Part shown: positions 22,546 through 30,060 of the stretch, piece by piece
How the letters are laid out: every line of letters begins with the position of its first letter
How positions within the stretch are numbered: the stretch's first letter is position 1
DNA from: a virus
DNA length: 30,060 nt
IMG/VR virus record: IMGVR_UViG_3300023174_002534
Coordinates: 1-30,060 of that record
Strand: one strand, 5' to 3'
The notes under the pieces: model-generated
Databases searched by the model: none
Seen by the model: only the letters and a program-made list of their open reading frames with translations
Told to the model about the DNA's origin: nothing
Translations under genes and position numbers: made by a program

Positions 22546-23169
22546 ATGCGATTCAAAGATTTGAGAAAGAAACTTGCGGAAGGAATGTTGCCAACAGATG
22601 TTTATGGTGGCTATGTCGGCGGCACAAAGATTGGTCCTATGGACTCATCGGACAATGCTGTTGATACTCCCGATGCAAGCGTTCACCAACTTTCGCAAAG
22701 AGAACTTCAACGCTTGAACACTTTTGTAGGTGCAGTAGAAGCCAAGTGCTATATTGATCCAAATACTGCGATCAATCAGATGAAGCAGAAGTTGTTCTCG
22801 CAAGGAATCTCTTTTGATTTCAATCAGGAAGCCATGCTTGAAGATGGAGTCCATGCATTCCCACTCAAGCAGTTCGGTGGGCGAGAAGGTATGGATGGGA
22901 CTTCGTACACTCCCATCAAGGATGATGGCATCAGCCACCGCCTTGGTCATGGTCTAAACTTGATGATTTCTGTTCAGAAGGAATCAAGCGGAATGACCCG
23001 TATGAGTGCCAAGGTTGTTGCAAGCAATGGCAACCCAAATCCAGGAGTTGCTTCGCCACCAAACCCACGGGGCAAGGCAGGAATGCAAGGAATGAATTCG
23101 GGTGAGGCAGGGGAATACAATAAGAACCCCTTCACAAACCCGACCTTCTCCAAGCCAGGTTTGGGCTGA
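22546..23169 (+). CDS. Hypothetical phage protein
   Basis: A 207-residue protein of unknown function. The N-terminus is MRFKDLRKKLAEGMLP, then YGGYVGGTKIGPMDSS, a helical region (HQLSQRELQRLNTFVGAVEAK), and a disordered Gly/Asn/Pro-rich tail that includes GMQGMNSGEAGEY and ends in SKPGLG. ATG 22546 is chosen because AAAGGAG lies about 7 bases upstream; an earlier in-frame ATG at 22453 would lie inside the preceding gene. Ten bases separate it from that gene, and a strong terminator follows, so it closes the transcript begun at 21475. Confidence 0.6.
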   Translation: MRFKDLRKKLAEGMLPTDVYGGYVGGTKIGPMDSSDNAVDTPDASVHQLSQRELQRLNTFVGAVEAKCYIDPNTAINQMKQKLFSQGISFDFNQEAMLEDGVHAFPLKQFGGREGMDGTSYTPIKDDGISHRLGHGLNLMISVQKESSGMTRMSAKVVASNGNPNPGVASPPNPRGKAGMQGMNSGEAGEYNKNPFTNPTFSKPGLG

Positions 23170-23180
23170 ATAAAAACAAA

Positions 23181-23212
23181 AAGGGCATCAGGTCAAACTG
23201 ATGCCCTTATTC
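23181..23212 (+). terminator. Strong intrinsic terminator
   Basis: Perfect 11-bp stem AAGGGCATCAG (23181-23191) / CTGATGCCCTT (23198-23208) with loop GTCAAA and trailing TATTC. The left arm is preceded by an A-rich run (TAAAAACAAA), so it could work in both directions. It ends the structural-type operon before 23245. Confidence 0.85.
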
Positions 23213-23244
23213 ATTGGATAGATAATGAGTAACTATGACACATC

Positions 23245-23634
23245 ATGCAATTCAAAAAACTGGATAACGACAACTACACCCTCTATGCTGCAAAGCACTA
23301 CGACAATCCAACTTGCCGTAGTGTGGATGAGTTCAATGAGGACTTAACTCGCTTGATCTATCTCAAGCGGTTGTTTCGCCGTTACAGGCGCACGGGTGAA
23401 TTGCGTGAGCGTCTGATACTCAATCACCTCATTACCTTCTACAATGTGTTTGGCACCGAAGCCGCAACACGCCTCTTATTCTTCAAAATTGATACTGATC
23501 TCTACGATATCCTTAAGACTTTTCTGGTCTACTTGGAGTATTTGTCAAATTCCACAAAGAACCTAGACGGCATAGATATTGTAGGAATTCAATTAGACAA
23601 ATCCATTGTGGATCAATTGAGGAAATTAGGGTGA
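23245..23634 (+). CDS. Conserved phage protein of unknown function (DUF7207-like)
   Basis: A 129-residue helical protein. The pattern LYAAKHYDNPTC...DEFNEDLTRLIYLKRLFRRY, then LRERLILNHLITFYNVFG and ATRLLFFKI...LKTFLVYLEYL, is one I recall from a small family conserved in T4-like marine phages (DUF7207); role unknown. It follows the terminator and so needs its own promoter. A possible -10 TATGAC (23234-23239) lies five bases before the ATG with no good -35 and no Shine-Dalgarno, a weaker version of the leaderless arrangement elsewhere. Coupled to the next gene by GTGA. Confidence 0.72.
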   Translation: MQFKKLDNDNYTLYAAKHYDNPTCRSVDEFNEDLTRLIYLKRLFRRYRRTGELRERLILNHLITFYNVFGTEAATRLLFFKIDTDLYDILKTFLVYLEYLSNSTKNLDGIDIVGIQLDKSIVDQLRKLG

Positions 23635-24374
23635 AGAACAAAGCATACGACAAACTCATTCAATACCGCTTGTTTGAAATAGTTACCACCCCTTGGAAGG
23701 ATCAGAAAGCCTACAAGATGGGGATCATTGACGAGAATGGTTCTATCATCATGTCTCGTCATCTGCTGACGGTAGAAGAGAAAGCAGCATATCCTAGCAA
23801 GTTCTACGCTTATGCGTGGGAACTCAAGCAGATCCTTGAGAGTCGCCTCACGCCCACCCGCGTAGGAAGAGCATTGGCTAAACTCTTTGATATCCGCGAA
23901 AAGGTTGCGGGTGAGGATATGTTCTCTCCTCGTAAGATTGATGAAGCAGGAACGGAACTATTCAAGCACTATGGTGTAGACATTCAACCTATGCTTGAAG
24001 AGAACTACGATGCTCTTCCAATGGAAGGCGAATATGAACTCCGTGGTGAGAAGATCATGTTGGAACAAGCCTTGCTTCCAATTGGAGACATCATGGGATT
24101 CCCTGTCTACTCAATGCCAAACGGCACGACTTTCACCATTCTTGAAGCCAAGAAGTTGAAGACCGAGGATGGCATGGGCGCAGGCGCGGTAGGCGGGGGC
24201 GCACCCGCGAACAATGTCGGTAGCGGTAATATTGCAGGAGTGTCGCCTGGTCAAGAGCCGCCAGGTCCAAAGGGCGGATTCAAAGCATTGGCAAAGCAGA
24301 AGAAAAAAAAGATCACTCAACTTCGCCGCGATGCACAGACTCTCAATGTAGTGGCGAGAGAAAAGAAGGAGTAA
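23631..24374 (+). CDS. Hypothetical phage protein
   Basis: A 247-residue protein I do not recognise. It starts at GTG 23631, which overlaps the upstream stop as GTGA, with GAGG (23620-23623) and AGG as weak ribosome sites. The N-terminal half is mixed helix and strand (YRLFEIVTTPWKDQKAYKMGIID, YAYAWELKQILESRL). The middle includes DIMGFPVYSMPNGTTFTI. The C-terminal 70 residues are disordered, Gly/Ala/Pro-rich, then very basic (KQKKKKITQLRRD), which could bind nucleic acid. Two bases separate its stop from the next ATG. Late structural or assembly role guessed from context. Confidence 0.6.
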   Translation: MKNKAYDKLIQYRLFEIVTTPWKDQKAYKMGIIDENGSIIMSRHLLTVEEKAAYPSKFYAYAWELKQILESRLTPTRVGRALAKLFDIREKVAGEDMFSPRKIDEAGTELFKHYGVDIQPMLEENYDALPMEGEYELRGEKIMLEQALLPIGDIMGFPVYSMPNGTTFTILEAKKLKTEDGMGAGAVGGGAPANNVGSGNIAGVSPGQEPPGPKGGFKALAKQKKKKITQLRRDAQTLNVVAREKKE

Positions 24375-24376
24375 CC

Positions 24377-25282
24377 ATGAAAATTTCAAGATGTTTGGGA
24401 ATGGCTCTAGGCGTTGCGGCAGTCTTGCTCATGGGAGGATGTCCTCCAAAGGCTCAACAGGTTACTGAAGATGCCCCGACCGAACTCATGTCGGTCTCAT
24501 CCCATGTGAAGGGCGCAAACAATGAAATCTTGAAAGATGCAACTGCAATAACCAAGGAAGCGGCATCGGCAAAGACAAATGTTGATAAGTTGACATCCGA
24601 AGTAAATCGTCCTATTACAGGAAACATTCGTCAATCGCTTTCAAGTATAGAAAGTCATGCCGATCAAATCATAGATGGTTCAAAGCGAATAGCAGAAGAG
24701 ACTGCACAGTTGGATCAAACTCTCTCAGATATCTCCAACATGGAGAAGAAGATTGCAGAGTTGCAAGGATCACTAGATGAAGCAAAGAAGGCGGCACTAG
24801 AACGCCTCTATACTTACATTACGATGTTCTGGATAATTGGATTCATCGTAATTGTAGGAGGTGCCATTGTGTCGTTCTTGGTGAACAAAACGATGGGATT
24901 CGCTTTAATAATGGTCGGTGCCTTGATGATTGGATTTGCATCCGCTAGTCATTACTACTTACAGCAAATTGCCTTTGTTGGTGGAATCCTCATAATAGGA
25001 ACAATGCTGTTTGGCGTAGGTCTACTTGTATGGTCTATGGTAACTGCCAAGAAGACATCTACTGCTGTCAAGGAAATTGTAGAGATGATGGAGATTCTGA
25101 AAGAGTCCATGCTTGATGGCGAGAAGGAGCGTATCTTTGGTGCTGACGGTCTTGCCTCAAAGGTGCAGTCCGACATCACCAAGGAAATAATTGCAAAGAT
25201 CAAGGAGCGTAATGGCTTCAAGCGTCTTGCAGAGTTGCGTAATGCTGCCACACAACAGCAACCAACGCCTCCACCAACTTGA
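24377..25282 (+). CDS. Lipoprotein with coiled coil and three transmembrane segments
   Basis: A 301-residue envelope protein. Residues 1-22 form a lipoprotein signal peptide ending LLMGGC with C22 as the lipidated cysteine. Residues about 40-145 are heptad-rich and probably a long coiled coil (LKDATAITKEAASAKTNVDKLTSEV and similar). Three hydrophobic segments follow at about 147-169, 172-191 and 197-222, then a charged helical tail. A lipid anchor followed by a coiled coil and membrane segments resembles the plan of unimolecular spanins, which bridge outer and inner membranes during lysis, although those have a single C-terminal membrane segment. AAGGAG lies 6 bases before the ATG. Alternatives: superinfection-exclusion or membrane-remodelling protein. 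No endolysin or holin is seen nearby. Confidence 0.6.
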   Translation: MKISRCLGMALGVAAVLLMGGCPPKAQQVTEDAPTELMSVSSHVKGANNEILKDATAITKEAASAKTNVDKLTSEVNRPITGNIRQSLSSIESHADQIIDGSKRIAEETAQLDQTLSDISNMEKKIAELQGSLDEAKKAALERLYTYITMFWIIGFIVIVGGAIVSFLVNKTMGFALIMVGALMIGFASASHYYLQQIAFVGGILIIGTMLFGVGLLVWSMVTAKKTSTAVKEIVEMMEILKESMLDGEKERIFGADGLASKVQSDITKEIIAKIKERNGFKRLAELRNAATQQQPTPPPT

Positions 25283-25365
25283 TCGCTATGTATACAAGAT
25301 GTTTGCGAAATTAGCCTCATAAATCAGCAAATCCAACAATTAATTTTCTCACGCATCAAACATAT

Positions 25366-25410
25366 GAGAAGTCAAGGTTTCGTACTTAAAACCTTGACTT
25401 TTCTGCTTGA
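25366..25410 (+). terminator. Intrinsic terminator between the lipoprotein gene and gene 61
   Basis: AAGTCAAGGTTT (25369-25380) and AAACCTTGACTT (25389-25400) form a perfect 12-bp stem that can be extended by a few pairs, loop CGTACTTA, followed by TTCTGCTT. It lies in the 158-base gap 25283-25440. The rest of that gap is A+T-rich and holds only the gene 61 promoter. Confidence 0.78.
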
Positions 25411-25434
25411 CAGATATGCGATGAGCAGTATACT
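25407..25434 (+). promoter_or_regulatory. Sigma70-like promoter for primase gene 61, abutting the start codon
   Basis: Consensus -35 TTGACA (25407-25412), 16-base spacer, -10 TATACT (25429-25434). The ATG is at 25441, so the expected start (7 bases after the -10) is the A of ATG itself. No Shine-Dalgarno. The promoter starts just after the terminator above. Confidence 0.78.
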
Positions 25435-25440
25435 TACCCC

Positions 25441-26481
25441 ATGCCCAATTACATTGATACCAAGTACATCAACCTGATCTCTCCCCGTCTACAGAAGTTT
25501 GGGTGGAAGAAGCAGGATCTTGCTGCGTGTCGGTGTCCCATCTGTGGGGATAGTCAGAAGTCCAAGTCAAAGACACGATTCTATTTCTATGAGAAGAAGG
25601 GCGGCTTCTTTGTTCGTTGTCACAACTGCGACTACGGGACTACACTTGGCAAGTTCATTGAGTATTTGGATCCGTTTGTCTATAAGCAGTATATGCTTGA
25701 GAAGTATCGGGACGGGGTAGAGGGTCGCCACGAAGTTAAGGATACGGCTGAGAAGCAGTACAAGTTTGAGGCTCCCGTCTTTGAATCTAAGCGGAGGGAG
25801 TTGTTGTTGGAGTCCCTAGAGACCCTTTCGGAACTACCCGAAGATCATAAGGCTGTGGAATTCGTTCGCCGCCGTAAGATCCCTGTAGATAAGTGGGATC
25901 GCCTCTACTTCACCGAGGACTTTGGATGGTGGGCAACTCAAGTGGATCCTGAAGTAGAAGCCCCGCCTGATGAGCGATTGGTCATTCCTATCATGCGAGG
26001 CAAGCGTCTTGTTGCTGCACAGGGTAGATCCCTGACTGCTACTGCATCGGGCAAGAATATTCGTTACATTACCATCAAGCGAGACAAGGATCTCCAATCT
26101 ATTTGGTTTGGCTTGGATCATATTGACAAGAGCAAGCCTGTGATTGTGGTGGAAGGTCCATTGGATTCGCTCTTTCTTCCCAACTGCGTAGCCATGCTAG
26201 GAGCAAAGCACATCTCCGAACTGCCTTCTGAACTGAAGGACTGCAAGTTGATCTTTGCCTTGGACAACGAGCCACGCAACAAGGAAGTAGTCGGCATTTA
26301 TCAAAAATTGGTAGAGGATGGTTACCGTGTCTGCTTTTGGCCCGATAGCATTCGGGTCAAGGACATCAACGACATGGTATTGGTCGGTCACGATCCTATA
26401 AAGATTGAAAAGATTATTCACGAAAATTCATCAGAAGGTCTCATGGCACGGCTAAAATTGTCTACTTGGCGACAGATCTGA
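25441..26481 (+). CDS. 61: DNA primase, T4 gp61 type
   Basis: Makes RNA primers for lagging-strand synthesis and works with helicase gp41. The 346-residue protein has an N-terminal zinc finger, C32-P-I-C35-GDS and C60-H-N-C63, then a TOPRIM core with VVVEGPLDSLF (E238) and FALDNEPRN, and ends GLMARLKLSTW, all agreeing with T4 gp61 from memory. Length is as expected (T4: about 342). The start ATG abuts a consensus promoter and has no Shine-Dalgarno, so a leaderless mRNA is predicted as for gene 41. In T4 genes 41 and 61 are near neighbours; here about 10.4 kb of structural-type genes separates them. Confidence 0.95.
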   Translation: MPNYIDTKYINLISPRLQKFGWKKQDLAACRCPICGDSQKSKSKTRFYFYEKKGGFFVRCHNCDYGTTLGKFIEYLDPFVYKQYMLEKYRDGVEGRHEVKDTAEKQYKFEAPVFESKRRELLLESLETLSELPEDHKAVEFVRRRKIPVDKWDRLYFTEDFGWWATQVDPEVEAPPDERLVIPIMRGKRLVAAQGRSLTATASGKNIRYITIKRDKDLQSIWFGLDHIDKSKPVIVVEGPLDSLFLPNCVAMLGAKHISELPSELKDCKLIFALDNEPRNKEVVGIYQKLVEDGYRVCFWPDSIRVKDINDMVLVGHDPIKIEKIIHENSSEGLMARLKLSTWRQI

Positions 26482-26489
26482 CCTAAATA
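26482..26489 (+). promoter_or_regulatory. T4-late-like promoter box CCTAAATA abutting the gene at 26495
   Basis: By T4 geometry the start is 26495, exactly the A of the ATG. The box begins at the base after the stop of gene 61 and there is no Shine-Dalgarno. Another predicted leaderless late gene. Confidence 0.65.
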
Positions 26490-26494
26490 TCAGC

Positions 26495-27214
26495 ATGAAC
26501 GAAGAACCAACAGACAATGAGATTTCACAGCCATCCTTGGATGGTCTATTTGATCGCCTCTCTAGCAAAGACATGATCGGTGGTCGGCATCAGATCAAGG
26601 CTATGCTGTATACCAAGTTGAAGGACAGGCTTGATTCTCTGAACGCATCATCTGCTCCTCTTCCATATGAAGAAGAACAGACAATTGAAGAGAGTGGTGT
26701 TGGCGCAGCCATGACAACCGACAAGCAGGTCACAGGTCGCCGTGGATTTGATCGTCACTACCGCGAGTTCCCAAAGGAGTTTGTGTGGGCGGCTGAAAAA
26801 GACGGCAAGGTAGTTGATACTGCCGTGATCAATGTGCAGGATCTTCAGCAAGCCCATGCCGCAATTCGTGAGATTGCATCTAATCTAGCAGACAAGGGTG
26901 CAGATACTGTCAAGATCATGGGTCGTGGAGACAAGTTGCTTTCCACCATGAAGATTGATGGTCAAGGCAAGGTTACCAATTATGAATCCGTTGAATCGGG
27001 TGGATGGAATCTTGGCGCACTTGATGACATCAAGGGAACAGGAAAGGCAAAGAAGCCTTTCAACAAGACTAACATCCGTGAGAAGATTGTCAAGCAGGGC
27101 AGCAAGTTTGTCATCCTATCCAAGGATGGCGACAAGAAGTTGGGCGAGTATGACAACGAAGATGCAGCAAAGAAGCGTCTTCGTCAGATTGAGTTTTTCA
27201 AGCGTAAGCACTAA
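26495..27214 (+). CDS. Conserved phage hypothetical protein
   Basis: A 239-residue protein of unknown function. The N-terminal 75 residues are acidic and helical (LFDRLSSKDMIGGRHQIKAML). A middle domain follows with GRRGFDRHYREFPKEFVW and SNLADKGADTVKIMGRGDKLLS, perhaps an alpha-beta fold. The C-terminus FVILSKDGDKKLGEYDNEDAAKKRLRQIEFFKRK is a short strand-strand-helix module that I recall at the ends of many phage and some bacterial proteins. It is predicted to be expressed late from a leaderless message, followed by thyX after 14 bases. Not recognised as any T4 gene. Confidence 0.65.
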   Translation: MNEEPTDNEISQPSLDGLFDRLSSKDMIGGRHQIKAMLYTKLKDRLDSLNASSAPLPYEEEQTIEESGVGAAMTTDKQVTGRRGFDRHYREFPKEFVWAAEKDGKVVDTAVINVQDLQQAHAAIREIASNLADKGADTVKIMGRGDKLLSTMKIDGQGKVTNYESVESGGWNLGALDDIKGTGKAKKPFNKTNIREKIVKQGSKFVILSKDGDKKLGEYDNEDAAKKRLRQIEFFKRKH

Positions 27215-27228
27215 CAAGGAGTCATAGT

Positions 27229-27942
27229 ATGGGGGTTTCCAATGTTTTGGTATTGGACAATGGTTTTGTACAGTATGTTGATCACATGGGTGATGATCTC
27301 ACCGTTGTAAATGCTGCCCGTGTTTCTTTTCATAAGGAAAGTGATTGGGACGGTGAGCAGCATTGGACTGGCGCGATCAAAGACAAGAAACTCAATGAGA
27401 AAGATCAGAAACTCATTGGCTATCTTGCCAAGCATAAGCATTGGACTCCATTCGCTCACCCACAGATCACCCTGCGAATCAAGGCTCCCATCTTTGTCCG
27501 CACTCAACTTTTTAAACATAAAGTTGGAATGACAGAGAACGAAGTAAGTCGCCGCTATGTGAGTGATCCGCCAAGCGTGTATTTTCCACGATGGCGTGGC
27601 AAGCCAACAAACGGTGCCAAGCAGGGGTCTGAAGACTTTATGCCTATTGATGACGATTACAACACCGTGAACCGCCACTACGAACTCACGGTTCGGGAGG
27701 CTTTGCTTACCTATGATGAACTGCTGAAGCGCGGGGTGGCTCCTGAACAAGCACGGTCGGTGCTGCCTCAAGGCACATACACCGAGTGGTGGTGGACGGG
27801 TTCCCTTTCAGCCTTTGCACGGGTTTATACGCAGCGATCAGATCCTCATGCCCAATGGGAATGTCAGGAATATGCCAAGGCAATTTCAACAATCATACAA
27901 CCTTTGTTCCCTCATTCGTGGAAAGCGTTAACAGGGACATAA
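27229..27942 (+). CDS. thyX: Flavin-dependent thymidylate synthase ThyX
   Basis: Makes dTMP from dUMP with FAD and methylene-tetrahydrofolate, supplying phage DNA synthesis. The 237-residue protein has NAARVSF, HKHWTPFAHPQITLRIKAPIF, and KHKVGMTENEVSRRYV where classical ThyX has the RHR-x7-S motif. Here it reads K96-H-K with one extra residue before the serine, a variant I recall in phage ThyX proteins. PEQARSVLPQGTYTEWWWTGSLSAFARV and AQWECQEYA complete the family pattern (dUMP and FAD binding). AAGGAG lies about 7 bases before the ATG. Same transcript as the gene upstream; not a T4 feature, since T4 uses a ThyA-type enzyme. Confidence 0.93.
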   Translation: MGVSNVLVLDNGFVQYVDHMGDDLTVVNAARVSFHKESDWDGEQHWTGAIKDKKLNEKDQKLIGYLAKHKHWTPFAHPQITLRIKAPIFVRTQLFKHKVGMTENEVSRRYVSDPPSVYFPRWRGKPTNGAKQGSEDFMPIDDDYNTVNRHYELTVREALLTYDELLKRGVAPEQARSVLPQGTYTEWWWTGSLSAFARVYTQRSDPHAQWECQEYAKAISTIIQPLFPHSWKALTGT

Positions 27943-27948
27943 GCGGGG

Positions 27949-27956
27949 TCTAAATA
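27949..27956 (+). promoter_or_regulatory. T4-late-like promoter box TCTAAATA abutting the fibre gene
   Basis: The predicted start is 27962 or 27963, against the ATG at 27963. The only purine run upstream, GCGGGG (27944-27948), is 14 bases from the ATG and upstream of the box, so it would not be in the mRNA. Leaderless late message predicted. Confidence 0.65.
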
Positions 27957-27962
27957 TCCTGC

Positions 27963-29933
<1,971 letters not shown>

Positions 29934-29936
29934 CCC

Positions 29937-29944
29937 CATAAATA
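29937..29944 (+). promoter_or_regulatory. T4-late-like promoter box CATAAATA for the gene at 29968
   Basis: Closest match in the window to TATAAATA. Predicted start 29950; the 18-base leader has AAGGAG (29957-29962) five bases before the ATG. Confidence 0.68.
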
Positions 29945-29967
29945 TCAAGATTGTTTAAGGAGAAATT

Positions 29968-30060
29968 ATGCCATTTACGGGAACAAACATTGCAAGTGCA
30001 TACGGCGGAACAGCAAACTATTGGAAGTTGGGTCAATTGTATATTGATTACAACACCAAT
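29968..30060 (+). CDS. Structural protein, N-terminal fragment (window ends)
   Basis: Open from ATG 29968 to the window end, 31 codons: MPFTGTNIASAYGGTANYWK and on. The late promoter and good Shine-Dalgarno before it, and the position after the fibre gene, suggest a virion protein. Too short to assign. Confidence 0.6.
   Translation, partial: MPFTGTNIASAYGGTANYWKLGQLYIDYNTN

Overview
The window looks like part of the genome of a large lytic T4-like tailed phage (T4 superfamily myovirus, Caudoviricetes). All supported genes lie on the + strand, are tightly packed, and often overlap at ATGA or TAATG junctions. Recognisable T4 replication proteins are present: the C-terminal part of the family B DNA polymerase gp43, the recombinase UvsX, the DnaB-type helicase gp41 and the primase gp61. 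With them are a flavin-dependent thymidylate synthase, a GroES/gp31-like protein, one probable tRNA, structural genes and a collagen-like fibre. I see no integrase, transposon, CRISPR array or homing endonuclease. The host cannot be named from this window; no photosynthesis genes are present.

Layout. 1-2847: replication and recombination (gp43 C-terminus, a zinc carboxypeptidase/aspartoacylase-like protein, UvsX). 2822-13509: an uninterrupted sugar cassette of 14 genes. It holds seven glycosyltransferases or glycosyltransferase-like proteins, two GDP-L-fucose-synthase-like epimerases, a dTDP-glucose 4,6-dehydratase, three methyltransferases (one a deoxysugar C-methyltransferase type) and a DUF4254-like protein. 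The cassette sits between uvsX and gene 41, which lie close together in T4. From about 5690 on it is visibly more A+T-rich and uses ATA codons that uvsX lacks. 13563-16037: helicase gp41, two small overlapping ORFs, a probable tRNA-Ile(UAU), and a GroES-like protein. 16154-25282: late or structural-type region with a KxDG nucleotidyltransferase (DUF6267-like), a 961-residue fusion of nucleotidyltransferase, RimK-type ATP-grasp and retropepsin-like protease, several uncharacterised phage proteins, and a lipoprotein with coiled coil and three membrane segments. 25441-30060: primase gp61, a conserved phage protein, ThyX, a collagen-like fibre with a dockerin-like calcium repeat, and the start of a further gene.

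Regulation. Two promoter classes can be read directly. Sigma70-like promoters precede uvsX, gene 41, the gene at 15027 and gene 61. T4-late-like (C/A)TAAATA boxes precede the gene at 16154, the genes at 21170, 21498, 26495, 27963 and 29968, and a structured non-coding stretch at 16041-16120. The most striking pattern is that six genes (13563, 15027, 16154, 25441, 26495, 27963) have a -10 or late box only 5-8 bases before the ATG and no Shine-Dalgarno sequence. Their predicted transcription start is the start codon itself, so they are probably leaderless. The genes at 21170, 21498 and 29968 and uvsX have leaders with good Shine-Dalgarno sites.

How the genes may work together. Host or phage nucleotide sugars would be converted by the epimerases and dehydratase, methylated, and transferred to a surface acceptor, which could be host envelope glycan or virion protein. 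The Thr-rich collagen triplets of the fibre are one possible acceptor (inference). The ATP-grasp/protease fusion with its adjacent ligase-fold protein is the best candidate for an undescribed biochemical system in the window.
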